A DNA stretch of 64,000 nucleotides from Enterobacter sp. JUb54. GTDB taxonomy: Bacteria > Pseudomonadota > Gammaproteobacteria > Enterobacterales > Enterobacteriaceae. Made by a program: the position numbers and the translations under genes. Numbering within the stretch: position 1 is the stretch's first letter; each line of letters begins with the position of its first letter. Positions 1 through 8,542 of this stretch are shown piece by piece. The notes below the pieces were generated by a model, which saw nothing but the letters and a program-made list of their open reading frames with translations, was not told the origin of the DNA and ran no database searches. The stretch lies in assembly GCF_014298075.1 (NCBI RefSeq), contig NZ_CP060418.1:3224001-3288000 (forward strand), given 5' to 3'.

Positions 1-725
1 GGACCGTTGGACAGGAAGATCCCGTCCGGATTCATCTTCAGCACCTCTTCCGCAGAGGTTTGTGCCGGCACGACGGTCAGACGGCAGCCGCGATCGACCA
101 GCATGCGCAGAATGTTGCGTTTGGCACCGAAATCGTAGGCCACAACGTGGAACGGCAGTTCGCTTTCCGCTTTCGCTTCCGGCAGGTCGCCCGCCAGCGT
201 CCAGCTTCCTTGTGTCCAGCTGTAGGTTTCTGAAGTGGTGACTTCTTTTGCCAGGTCCATGCCGTTCAGGCCCGGGAACGCTTTGGCTTTTTCCAGCGCC
301 AGCTGTGCATCCAGGTTATCCCCTACGATGATGCAGCCGTTCTGTGCGCCCTTTTCGCGCAGCAAACGAGTCAGCTTACGGGTATCGATATCGGCAATCG
401 CCACGATGTTATGGCGCTTCAGGTAAGAAGAGAGGTCTTCGGTATTGCGGAAGTTGCTGGCAATCAGCGGCAGGTCGCGAATAATCAGACCTTGTGCATG
501 TACCTGGGAAGATTCTTCATCGGCGGCGTTGGTGCCGACATTACCGATATGAGGATAAGTAAGAGTGACAATTTGGCGGGAATAGGAGGGATCAGTGAGG
601 ATTTCTTGATAACCGGTCATTGAAGTATTGAAAACGACTTCCCCAACCGCCGTGCCCGTTGCCCCGATGGCCCGACCGTGAAACTGGGTTCCGTCTTCCA
701 GAACCAATAGCGCTGACTTAATCAA
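1..725 (-). CDS. carA: Carbamoyl phosphate synthase small subunit, C-terminus cut by window edge
   Basis: CarA is the glutamine amidotransferase subunit that feeds ammonia to CarB for carbamoyl phosphate, the shared precursor of arginine and pyrimidines. The reverse strand reads [12 protein letters not shown] from 725 and continues in frame to base 1, giving about 241 of the usual ~382 residues. The small-subunit N-terminal domain is complete, but the catalytic Cys/His/Glu part of the amidotransferase domain lies outside the window. The start codon is TTG (723-725), preceded by a strong GGAGGGTG ribosome binding site. E. coli carA also starts with TTG. The gene follows dapB in the same direction but has its own promoters and operators. 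carB is expected just beyond base 1. Confidence 0.97.
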   Translation of the reverse strand, partial: MIKSALLVLEDGTQFHGRAIGATGTAVGEVVFNTSMTGYQEILTDPSYSRQIVTLTYPHIGNVGTNAADEESSQVHAQGLIIRDLPLIASNFRNTEDLSSYLKRHNIVAIADIDTRKLTRLLREKGAQNGCIIVGDNLDAQLALEKAKAFPGLNGMDLAKEVTTSETYSWTQGSWTLAGDLPEAKAESELPFHVVAYDFGAKRNILRMLVDRGCRLTVVPAQTSAEEVLKMNPDGIFLSNG

Positions 726-736
726 AACACCCTCCA

Positions 737-775
737 GAGAATATTCACTCACTTTATTTGCATATTAATGCATAG
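737..775 (-). promoter_or_regulatory. Two ArgR boxes at carAB P2
   Basis: Two AT-rich imperfect palindromes lie side by side just upstream of the carA ribosome binding site: GTGAGTGAATATTCTC (reverse strand, around 737-752) and TTGCATATTAATGCAT on the plus strand (around 758-773). Their spacing and sequence match the paired ARG boxes known at the proximal carAB promoter P2, where the ArgR hexamer represses with arginine. Confidence 0.75.
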
Positions 776-831
776 CGATAGCACGAATCAATGCAAATTT
801 GCTTACCTATGGATTTCTGGCAAACGGCGGC

Positions 832-860
832 ATTCTGGAGAGATGTCGGGCAAAAGTCAA
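832..860 (-). promoter_or_regulatory. carAB distal promoter P1
   Basis: On the reverse strand TTGACT (855-860) and CAGAAT (832-837) are separated by 17 bp. This arrangement corresponds to the pyrimidine- and purine-regulated upstream promoter P1 of carAB. The leader from here to the carA start is about 100 nt. PurR and RutR sites lie upstream. Confidence 0.7.
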
Positions 861-945
861 CTTAAAGCCGATATTTTTAATCTATTTTTACGTCACTGGG
901 CACTTCACACTGCTTTAGCAGGCAAAAAGATCAACTAACTATGCT

Positions 946-961
946 AAGAAAACGCTTGCGG
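946..961 (-). promoter_or_regulatory. PurR operator of carAB
   Basis: The reverse strand reads CCGCAAGCGTTTTCTT, agreeing at 14 of 16 positions with the PurR consensus ACGCAAACGTTTTCNT. It sits about 90 bp upstream of P1, where PurR is known to act on carAB in E. coli. Confidence 0.6.
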
Positions 962-1002
962 ACTAGGAAGATTGAAAAAATGCGGGCCTGAGTGTGAAAA
1001 AG

Positions 1003-1018
1003 TAGACCAAATGGTCAA
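1003..1018 (-). promoter_or_regulatory. RutR-type operator upstream of carAB P1
   Basis: TAGACCAAATGGTCAA is 15 of 16 bases identical to the RutR palindrome TTGACCANNTGGTCAA. RutR, which senses uracil and thymine, is known to act at carAB P1. The 726-1183 gap (458 bp) otherwise holds only the carAB control region and the dapB terminator. Confidence 0.55.
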
Positions 1019-1100
1019 AATTTACAATAACACAACAGAAATAGAAGAGATAAGCATGAATTATAAATGCTTGAGATAAAAACATTAATGAAACGATTAA

Positions 1101-1133
1101 AAATAAAAAGGGCAATAAAATATTGCCCTTTGC
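1101..1133 (-). terminator. Rho-independent terminator of dapB
   Basis: On the reverse strand an AAAGGGCAATA / TATTGCCCTTT stem-loop is followed by a T-rich tract. It lies about 50 bp past the dapB stop codon and separates dapB from the carAB control region. Confidence 0.8.
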
Positions 1134-1183
1134 AATCAATCACATATTGAATGCAACAACCACATCACGATGGGTAATAAATC

Positions 1184-2020
<837 letters not shown>

Positions 2021-2180
2021 TTAACTTCACGTAAATAGTTTTCAGAGTAACCAGCCCAACGATGGGCCGCTACTCAAAAACACCGATAATTAGAAATTTA
2101 TGACAAACCGCGATCGATATCAGTAAAAACTATATGTTTTTCATCATTAGAAGGAGAGATATCGTAGCGTTAAAGCACCG

Positions 2181-3215
2181 CTAACAGTCTGAGATCACTG
2201 ACTCTTTGCGCATAAATCCGCACGATTCACGGATCACCAGCGCGGGGGGCAGAATAATCCGTTTTGGCGGCTCATTATTGCCCTGAATACGGCTATACAA
2301 TAGCTCACCGGCTTTCCGACCAATCTCTTTTGCTGCCACCGAAACGGTCGTCAGGGCAGGCTGAACCAGAGCCGCCTCGGTAATATCGTCAAACCCCACC
2401 AGCGCAAAATCCCGACCCGGTTCACGCCCGGTTTTACGTAGCGCCTGCATCACACCAAGTGCCACAATATCCTGATAACAGACTGCGGCCGTTATCTCCG
2501 GATAGCGGGTCAGGAGCGCCTCGGCGACTTTCGCCCCATCAATCTGGCTGGCCTTAGCCGTGACAATCCACTCAGGATTAGGGGATATTCCGCTTTCCAG
2601 TAGCGTACTGGTGAAGCCACCAATACGTTGCGCCCGAGTACCTGAACTCAAGCTGCCACCGATAAAAGCAATATTCCGATGCTCCATTTTCAACAAGTGA
2701 GCGGTAGCCATTTGCGTGCCAAGAAAGTTATCGGTGCCGACAAAATCAAAATCCGGATCGCTGAGCGGACGTACCACCATAATGGCGGGAATATTGCGCC
2801 TTTTCAGGGCATCGAAAAATGAGGTCGGGGTTTCCCGCGCCGCGCACAACACCATGCCGCAGGCGTTGTTTCGCATGAGTGAGTCAACAAACTTCTGTTG
2901 TCGCTCGCCTGACTCTTCACTGTTTGCCAGGAACAGCAGCAGGTCGTGTCGCTCCATTTCATGACTTAAGCCCGCCGTCATCTCACCATAAAACGGGTTG
3001 GTAATATCATGCAGTAACAGTCCGACCTGATTGCTACTGCGATTCCGCAGGTTAGCGGCAGTCTGGTTGTAGACATATCCGGAATCATCCAGAGCTTTCA
3101 GCACCCGTTCACGCGTAGCTTGTGAAATCCGTCCTCGATTACGCAACACCATCGAAACGGTAGCCGTAGACACCCCTGCCCGTTCGGCCACCTGTGCCAG
3201 CGTTACTGTCGTCAT
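2181..3215 (-). CDS. LacI-family transcriptional regulator of the PTS/isomerase block
   Basis: This is a 344-residue LacI/GalR-type repressor. The helix-turn-helix and hinge helix occupy about residues 1-60 (VTLAQVAERAGVSTATVSMV, then NQTAANLRNRSS). A periplasmic-binding-protein-like effector domain starts at VGLLLHDITNPFYGEMTAGL and ends near residue 335. By pattern it resembles the MalI branch. Two ATGs are adjacent (3216-3218 and 3213-3215); the AGGAGG ribosome binding site leaves a sensible spacer only for the second, so 3215 was chosen. It is divergent from the isomerase/PTS operon, and 18-bp palindromes in that gap, plus one copy before the cupin genes, are its likely operators. The effector is probably a sugar or sugar phosphate; this is inference. 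Confidence 0.93.
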   Translation of the reverse strand: MTTVTLAQVAERAGVSTATVSMVLRNRGRISQATRERVLKALDDSGYVYNQTAANLRNRSSNQVGLLLHDITNPFYGEMTAGLSHEMERHDLLLFLANSEESGERQQKFVDSLMRNNACGMVLCAARETPTSFFDALKRRNIPAIMVVRPLSDPDFDFVGTDNFLGTQMATAHLLKMEHRNIAFIGGSLSSGTRAQRIGGFTSTLLESGISPNPEWIVTAKASQIDGAKVAEALLTRYPEITAAVCYQDIVALGVMQALRKTGREPGRDFALVGFDDITEAALVQPALTTVSVAAKEIGRKAGELLYSRIQGNNEPPKRIILPPALVIRESCGFMRKESVISDC

Positions 3216-3238
3216 CATGCCTCCTGTTCGTTCACTGA

Positions 3239-3256
3239 AGGTTAATCGAATAACCT
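3239..3256. promoter_or_regulatory. Putative LacI-family operator O1
   Basis: AGGTTAATCGAATAACCT is an 18-bp palindrome (16 of 18 bases symmetrical) with a central CG, as is usual for LacI-family operators. It lies 24 bp upstream of the regulator start, suggesting autoregulation. The same half-site recurs at 3361-3378 and 9140-9157. Confidence 0.7.
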
Positions 3257-3274
3257 AAAAAATGCATTATTCCC

Positions 3275-3290
3275 TGTGAGCACACTCACA
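3275..3290. promoter_or_regulatory. CRP-cAMP binding site between regulator and PTS operon
   Basis: TGTGAGCACACTCACA carries both CRP half-sites perfectly (TGTGA-N6-TCACA). It lies in the divergent intergenic region, 115 bp upstream of the isomerase/PTS operon start and 60 bp upstream of the regulator. It implies catabolite control of one or both units. Confidence 0.85.
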
Positions 3291-3329
3291 TTAAGACGCA
3301 TTTTAGCCCGCTGGTTGTGGATTATGGCG

Positions 3330-3346
3330 GGTTAATCGCGTTAACC
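3330..3346. promoter_or_regulatory. Operator-like palindrome with altered spacing
   Basis: GGTTAATCGCGTTAACC has the same GGTTAA/TTAACC arms as the three 18-bp operators, but the centre is one base longer. It could be a weaker auxiliary site or the site of another factor. Confidence 0.35.
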
Positions 3347-3360
3347 ATACTGTCAAAACA

Positions 3361-3378
3361 AGGTTAATCGATTAATCT
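3361..3378. promoter_or_regulatory. Putative LacI-family operator O2
   Basis: AGGTTAATCGATTAATCT lies 27 bp upstream of the isomerase/PTS operon start codon. It is the exact reverse complement of the site at 9140-9157 in front of the cupin genes. This identity is the main evidence for one regulon. Confidence 0.75.
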
Positions 3379-3404
3379 TTGTTTAGCCAATATGGAGACA
3401 AATA

Positions 3405-5150
3405 ATGCAAACGACCTATGATAAATTCCCTGATATAGCCATTCAGGGCTATGACGACCAGGCCTGGCAGGGTTGGGCCTCCATCAATACCGCACTTAAC
3501 GCCAGAACATCAACGTCCTCCAGAACCGTGCTGGTTGTGGACTGCTACCCAGGCGTGCGGATTGAGGAGCTGGAACAGCGCCTGTTGCCATCACTCAACG
3601 CTGCATTGACACTGAACGTCGAATCCGCCCGCCGCGATGAGCAAGCGTTACACGATCTCCTGGCGCGCAATCTTACCGATGACCGCGTCTTCGGCGTGCT
3701 GTCCTGCCATCACCTTGATGAGTTTTTTAATGCCGAAAAACTGCATCAGTTACGCCGCCAGGTTGACGCCGTAACGGAAGGCGTCATTGTGATCTATGGT
3801 CCTGGCGCCACGCTCGTTCACCCAGGAGACCTGCTGGTCTACGCTGATATGCCACGTTGGGAAATCCAACAACGGATGCGCCATGATGGCCTGGGAAACT
3901 GGGGGGCAGATAACCAGGACGAAGATATTCTCCGCCGCTATAAACGCGCCTTCTTTATTGAATGGCGCGTCTTCGACCGCCATAAAACGCCGTTGCTCAA
4001 ACGTACCGATTATCTGCTCGATACCACACAAAAAGATGCACCGACGCTAGTCAGCGGTGAAGCGCTGCGCGCTGGACTACAGCACACTACCGCCCGCCCG
4101 TTCCGGGTCGTCCCTTTCTTCGACCCTGGTGTCTGGGGCGGTCAGTGGATGAAACAGCAATTCGATCTCGATCCCTCCGCGCCCAATTACGCATGGTGTT
4201 TTGATTGCGTGCCCGAGGAAAACAGCCTGTTACTGCGTTTTGGTCAGGTGCGGATCGAGATCCCCTCACAAAACCTGGTATTACTCCACCCACGTGCGCT
4301 CCTTGGCGAGAAGGTCCACGCCCGGTTTGGCGCTGAGTTTCCTATTCGCTTCGATTTTCTGGATACCATCGGCGGTCAGAACCTCAGTTTCCAGGTTCAT
4401 CCGGTTACCGAGTACATCCAACAACAGTTCGGGATGCACTATACCCAGGATGAGAGCTATTACATCCTCGAAGCCGAGCCGGGAGCCGTGGTCTATTTGG
4501 GAACGCAAACGGGAATCAAACCGCAGGAGATGCTCGACGATCTACAGGCAGCCGGCCGTGGCGAAAAAGCGTTTGACGATCGGCGCTTCGTTAACCAAAT
4601 CCCGGCGCGTAAGCACGATCACTTCCTTATCCCTGCCGGTACGGTTCACTGTTCCGGAAGCGGCACAATGGTGCTCGAAATCAGCGCAACACCCTATATC
4701 TTCACCTTCAAACTCTGGGACTGGGGGCGTTTAGGCTTAGACGGTTTACCGCGCCCGGTGCATCTTGAGCATGGCGAACAGGTCATCGACTGGCAACGCG
4801 ATACGCAGTGGGTCAACGACAACCTGGTTAACCGCATTGAACCTATCACCGAAGGAGAAGGCTGGCGAGAGGAGCGGACGGGCATGCACGAACGTGAGTT
4901 TATCGAAACCCGTCGCCACTGGTTTACCGCACCGGTAACGCACCATACCAGGGGCGGCGTTAACGTATTGAACCTGATTGAAGGGGCGGAAGCTCTCGTC
5001 GACAGCCCTGACGGTGCCTTTGAGCACTTTATCGTCCACTACGCCGAGACGTTTATCATACCCGCCGCAGTAGGCGAGTATCGCATCTCTCCATCGGGGA
5101 AAGGCGCAGGACAGCAACTTGCCACCATCAAAGCCTGGGTAAGGGGATAA
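3405..5150 (+). CDS. Class I phosphomannose-isomerase-like protein with N-terminal kinase-like domain
   Basis: The 581-residue protein has two parts. Residues ~240-580 form a type I mannose-6-phosphate isomerase cupin: WGGQWM near 244, the metal-ligand motif FQVHP (Gln330, His332), DESYYIL (Glu350) and PAGTVHCSGSG (His415), the same Gln/His/Glu/His set as zinc PMIs. Residues ~1-230 look like a nucleoside/uridine-kinase-type P-loop fold, but the expected GxxxxGKS/T loop is replaced by VVDCYPGVRIEEL near 44-56, with no P-loop lysine, so phosphotransfer is doubtful. The gene is first in the operon, 4 bp before the PTS IIA gene, which argues for action on the phosphosugar the PTS delivers. True ManA enzymes are about 390 residues. 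The substrate is unknown. Confidence 0.85.
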   Translation: MQTTYDKFPDIAIQGYDDQAWQGWASINTALNARTSTSSRTVLVVDCYPGVRIEELEQRLLPSLNAALTLNVESARRDEQALHDLLARNLTDDRVFGVLSCHHLDEFFNAEKLHQLRRQVDAVTEGVIVIYGPGATLVHPGDLLVYADMPRWEIQQRMRHDGLGNWGADNQDEDILRRYKRAFFIEWRVFDRHKTPLLKRTDYLLDTTQKDAPTLVSGEALRAGLQHTTARPFRVVPFFDPGVWGGQWMKQQFDLDPSAPNYAWCFDCVPEENSLLLRFGQVRIEIPSQNLVLLHPRALLGEKVHARFGAEFPIRFDFLDTIGGQNLSFQVHPVTEYIQQQFGMHYTQDESYYILEAEPGAVVYLGTQTGIKPQEMLDDLQAAGRGEKAFDDRRFVNQIPARKHDHFLIPAGTVHCSGSGTMVLEISATPYIFTFKLWDWGRLGLDGLPRPVHLEHGEQVIDWQRDTQWVNDNLVNRIEPITEGEGWREERTGMHEREFIETRRHWFTAPVTHHTRGGVNVLNLIEGAEALVDSPDGAFEHFIVHYAETFIIPAAVGEYRISPSGKGAGQQLATIKAWVRG

Positions 5151-5154
5151 GCAA

Positions 5155-5583
5155 ATGATCAACATCATTGTTGCCAGCCACGGTCCGCTTGTCAACGCCC
5201 TGCTTGCCAGCGGGCGGATGGTTTATGGCGAATTACCGCATGTCTCTACCGTCACGCTCGACGAACAGGCGGGCATCGAAGGCTTTAAGCAGGACTTCGC
5301 CCGCACGCTGGGTGAAGTTGGTCAGCAGGCCGACGGCGTACTGGTGCTATGCGATATGCAAAGCGGTACGCCATGGAACGTCGCCTGCCTGCACGCATTT
5401 TCTTCCCAGACAACGCCTCCTGTCGCCGTACTGGCCGGGGTTAATTTCCCGATGCTGCTGCAGAGTGAAGACATTATCCACCTGACGGATGTTCACGCCG
5501 CTGCCTTACAGCTACTGGCGTTAACCGTACCCACCCTGATTAAAGCCACCCCGGTTTTAGCCATTCAGCCTGATGATTTTTAA
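5155..5583 (+). CDS. Mannose-family PTS enzyme IIA
   Basis: This 142-residue cytoplasmic domain protein accepts phosphate from HPr and passes it to IIB. The N-terminus reads IIVASHGPL, with His9 as the expected phosphorylation site. DMQSGTPWNVA corresponds to the conserved GGTPxN turn of the EIIA-man fold. It is a stand-alone IIA, as in sorbose- and N-acetylgalactosamine-type systems, rather than the IIAB fusion of ManX. It starts 4 bp after the isomerase-like gene and ends 12 bp before IIB. Confidence 0.93.
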   Translation: MINIIVASHGPLVNALLASGRMVYGELPHVSTVTLDEQAGIEGFKQDFARTLGEVGQQADGVLVLCDMQSGTPWNVACLHAFSSQTTPPVAVLAGVNFPMLLQSEDIIHLTDVHAAALQLLALTVPTLIKATPVLAIQPDDF

Positions 5584-5595
5584 AGGAAAACGCTT

Positions 5596-6090
5596 ATGAG
5601 TATCTCTTTTGTACGTATTGACGACCGGGTGATCCATGGGCAGCTCGTGACGCGCTGGGCCAAAGAGCTGCCCTGCGACGGTATCGTGGCAATTGACGAC
5701 GCTGTCGCGGCCGATCCGCTACTTTCGTCGGTGATGAAAGGCGCCGTGCAAGACATCAAAGTCTGGCTGTTCGACACCGCTACGGCCATTGAAAAACTGC
5801 CAAAAGTCATTGCCAGTGAGAAACGCTATTTCGTGATCGGCAAATCCCCGGTCACTTTACAGCGCCTGGAGGCGGCAGGGATCAGCCTGAAAAATGCCAA
5901 TGGCAAAATCAACGTTGGCCCAATGAGCGCCCGCGCGGATACCACCACCATTGGACCAAATCAGTCGGTGAATGCCGCTGAGGTCGCCGCCTTTGACTGG
6001 CTGGTACAGCACGGGCATCACGTTGAATTCCGTCTGGTTCCGGATGCCAGCTACTACAGCTGGCAGGACGCACGCCAGAAGCTGAAATAA
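5596..6090 (+). CDS. Mannose-family PTS enzyme IIB
   Basis: This 164-residue cytoplasmic IIB carries the family signature VRIDDRVIHGQLVTRW at residues 6-21, with His14 as the phosphohistidine. IIB of this family phosphorylates the sugar during transport through IIC/IID, normally at C6. A ribosome binding site AAAGGAAAA lies 7 bp upstream. The gene is between IIA and IIC in one compact operon. Confidence 0.94.
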   Translation: MSISFVRIDDRVIHGQLVTRWAKELPCDGIVAIDDAVAADPLLSSVMKGAVQDIKVWLFDTATAIEKLPKVIASEKRYFVIGKSPVTLQRLEAAGISLKNANGKINVGPMSARADTTTIGPNQSVNAAEVAAFDWLVQHGHHVEFRLVPDASYYSWQDARQKLK

Positions 6091-6100
6091 GGAGCGGATG

Positions 6101-6898
6101 ATGATTATCGAAGCTACGTTGATTGGCATTCTTTGTTATCTGGGGGCCCTCAGCAGTCCCTGGCTTCTAGGTCTGACCGGCGGCTGGTATCTGATTACCC
6201 GACCGCTGGTGTCCGGCATGCTGGTCGGGCTGATTCTGGGCGACCTGAAGACCGGGATCATGATAGGCGTTGCGGTCCAGGCGGTTTATATCGCGATGGT
6301 GACGCCGGGCGGTTCAATGCCCGCGGACCTCAACTTCGTCGCCTATCCGGCAATTGCGTTAGGTATTCTGTCAGGTAAAGGGCCGGAGGTCGCGGTAGCT
6401 CTGGCTGCCACTATCGGTATCGCCGGCACGATTTTGTTCAATGCGATGATGGTGCTGAACTCCTTCTGGAATCACCGGGCCGACGTGGCGCTGGAGCGAG
6501 GCGACGATCGCGGTATTTATCTGAACAGCGCCATCTGGCCCCAGGTCACGAACTTTGTTTTACGCTTCGTGCCTACGTTTATTGCCGTCTATTTCGGCGC
6601 ACAGTACATCAGCGGCTTTATGGACAGTTTGCCAAAGATCATTCTGTCGACGATGAACGTCCTGGGCGGCATCCTGCCTGCGGTGGGGATCGCAATACTG
6701 CTCAAACAGATCATCAAAAACTACACCATGCTGATCTATTTTCTCGTCGGTTTCGTCTGCATCGTCTTTTTAAAACTCAATATGGTCGCACTGGTGATCG
6801 TGGGTTCGTTGCTGGCGCTTATCCATTACAACTACAAACCGGAGCCGCAGCAAAACGCAGGCACAGCACCGGTCGTCGATGATGAGGATGAATTCTGA
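6101..6898 (+). CDS. Mannose-family PTS enzyme IIC (membrane)
   Basis: This 265-residue polytopic membrane protein is related to SorA, AgaC and ManY. Strongly hydrophobic stretches start at residue 3 and recur to about 250, and the family features GDLKTGIMIGVAVQAVYI and TPGGSMPADLNF are clear. IIC forms most of the sugar pathway together with IID. ATG codons occur at 6098 and 6101; the GGAG at 6091-6094 is better spaced for 6101. The C-terminal tail is short and acidic (DDEDEF). The stop overlaps the IID start by one base. Confidence 0.93.
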   Translation: MIIEATLIGILCYLGALSSPWLLGLTGGWYLITRPLVSGMLVGLILGDLKTGIMIGVAVQAVYIAMVTPGGSMPADLNFVAYPAIALGILSGKGPEVAVALAATIGIAGTILFNAMMVLNSFWNHRADVALERGDDRGIYLNSAIWPQVTNFVLRFVPTFIAVYFGAQYISGFMDSLPKIILSTMNVLGGILPAVGIAILLKQIIKNYTMLIYFLVGFVCIVFLKLNMVALVIVGSLLALIHYNYKPEPQQNAGTAPVVDDEDEF

Positions 6899-7716
6899 TG
6901 GAAGACCGTACCCTGACCCGGAAAGATCTGCGCCGTTGCTGGCGAGCGTGGATGATGCACAACCTCTCGTCCATGAGCTTTGAGCGCCTGGAATCCTTCG
7001 GCTTCTGCCTGAGCATGCTGCCGGTGGCGAAAAAACTTTACCCGGATACCGCTGAGCGTACTGAAATGCTGCGCCGCCACGCTTCGTTCTATAACACTGA
7101 ACCGCAAATCGGCGCGATTGTTAACGGTATGGTGCTGGGGCTAGAGGAGAAAAAAGCCAACGGTGATCCCATCGACGGTGAAACGATAAATACCCTGAAA
7201 GTCGGTCTGATGGGGCCGATCGCCGGGATCGGCGACTCGATGATCCCAGGCATGCTAATCCCCATCTTATTGAGTATTGGTATGGCGCTTGCGGCCGGCG
7301 GCAGTATTCTTGGGCCGCTATTTTATACCATCGCCTGGCTGGCTATTATTCTGCCGGGCTCGTGGTTCCTGTTTTTGAAAGGTTACAAAATGGGCTCCGG
7401 CTCGGTAGAAATGCTGGTCAGCAGCAAATCGGCCCGCCTGCGCGAAGCCTTGTCGCTACTGGGGGTTTTCGTGATGGGCGGCGTGGCGGCAAGCTACGTA
7501 AAGCTCGGCACCGGGCTGGAGTTTATTACGAAAGATGGCGTTAATATCCACGTCCAGCAAATGCTGGATGGTATTTTCCCGCAGTTACTGCCTCTTGTCG
7601 TGGTGCTGGGAACCTGGTATTTGATGGCCAAACGCGGCGTTTCGCCAGTGAAAGCCATGATCATGCTGCTGGTGCTGGCTGCGGCAGGCGTCGCCAGCGG
7701 TTTCTTTGCCGGTTAA
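6898..7716 (+). CDS. Mannose-family PTS enzyme IID (membrane)
   Basis: This 272-residue IID has a soluble N-terminal half with LTRKDLRRCWRAW, FYNTEP and NGMVLGLEE, then the IID hallmark LMGPIAGIGDS and three or four C-terminal membrane segments. IID exists only in the mannose family of PTS and is needed for transport. It is the last gene of the operon and is followed by a strong terminator at 7735-7759. There is no catabolic gene after it. Confidence 0.94.
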   Translation: MEDRTLTRKDLRRCWRAWMMHNLSSMSFERLESFGFCLSMLPVAKKLYPDTAERTEMLRRHASFYNTEPQIGAIVNGMVLGLEEKKANGDPIDGETINTLKVGLMGPIAGIGDSMIPGMLIPILLSIGMALAAGGSILGPLFYTIAWLAIILPGSWFLFLKGYKMGSGSVEMLVSSKSARLREALSLLGVFVMGGVAASYVKLGTGLEFITKDGVNIHVQQMLDGIFPQLLPLVVVLGTWYLMAKRGVSPVKAMIMLLVLAAAGVASGFFAG

Positions 7717-7734
7717 CATGCCTGAATAAAGCTG

Positions 7735-7759
7735 ACCGGGGCATTACGCCCCGGTTTTC
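7735..7759 (+). terminator. Rho-independent terminator of the PTS operon
   Basis: An ACCGGGGC / GCCCCGGT stem with a 5-base loop is followed by TTTTC on the plus strand. It lies 18 bp past the IID stop and directly abuts the end of the convergent cupin gene. Confidence 0.85.
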
Positions 7760-8542
7760 TTATGGATGGAAGTTGTGCCACAGCTCCGCCGTTTTATCCG
7801 GGCGGGAGATAAACTGAAAGCGCGCTGGGTCATCGATAAACTGCTGATAAATCGGATCGGAAGTTAGCCCAAATTCAGTGTACTGTCGGGGAGTGATCGC
7901 CTGTAATCGTCCTGCAACGTAATGCGGATTGTGCTGCCAGACCACGTGCTTATCTTGCAATAACGGGTACCATGCCAGCCCCTTACGCGCTCGAACAGCC
8001 TGATACTCAAAACCATATTCACGGTCGCACCAGGCACCGAAAGTGAGTGGAACATCCGGGTTAGCCGATATCGTGGCGTGCCCCCATCCTGGTGGCACCA
8101 GCACTTTTTCTCCTGGATTAGCAATCACGGCAAAGCAACGACCGGGATCGTCCTCTACGTACTCCTGCATATAGATAATTGCGCTCCCTTGCCAGATCTC
8201 ATAGAGTTCTGGCGGCGACCAACCACTGTGCTGGCTAATACGATGGATATGCCCCTGGCTGCGAATCGGCTCATCTCCTAAACGTCCGGCGGCATAGGTC
8301 ACTACGCCAAACAGCAACATTCGTTTTTGTAGCTCTTCACGATCCTGCATCCGCGCAACGTCCATGGCGATTGCATAAACATCTTGCGGTCCGTCGCAAT
8401 GCGGGTCGCGCAGCGAAGCACGGATTTGTTCGAGGTGACGGATCTCCGGCATCGGGCCGGTCACATCCTCACCATAGCTGAAACCCAGCGGCTGATGATG
8501 AATCGTCATATCCAGACCATAATCGCGGACAGAATTAGCCAT
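7760..8542 (-). CDS. Cupin-type phosphoglucose-isomerase family protein (long form)
   Basis: This 260-residue single-cupin protein belongs to the family containing archaeal metal-dependent glucose-6-phosphate isomerase. The core motif reads QGHIHRISQHSGWSPPELYE, giving His98, His100 and Glu112, and PPGWGHATIS supplies His155. These are the expected four metal ligands. The His-to-Glu spacing is longer than in the neighbouring short form, and both N- and C-terminal extensions exceed the ~190-residue archaeal enzyme, so it is probably a different subfamily or substrate. A strong AGGAGGTG site precedes the ATG, and the start overlaps the upstream cupin gene by 8 bp, suggesting translational coupling. 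Confidence 0.82.
   Translation of the reverse strand: MANSVRDYGLDMTIHHQPLGFSYGEDVTGPMPEIRHLEQIRASLRDPHCDGPQDVYAIAMDVARMQDREELQKRMLLFGVVTYAAGRLGDEPIRSQGHIHRISQHSGWSPPELYEIWQGSAIIYMQEYVEDDPGRCFAVIANPGEKVLVPPGWGHATISANPDVPLTFGAWCDREYGFEYQAVRARKGLAWYPLLQDKHVVWQHNPHYVAGRLQAITPRQYTEFGLTSDPIYQQFIDDPARFQFISRPDKTAELWHNFHP

Noticed and set aside
2052-2066. GCCCA-ACGAT-TGGGC hairpin in the dapB-regulator gap as a terminator
   Set aside because: The stem is only five pairs and no T-run follows on the reverse strand, so it was not called.
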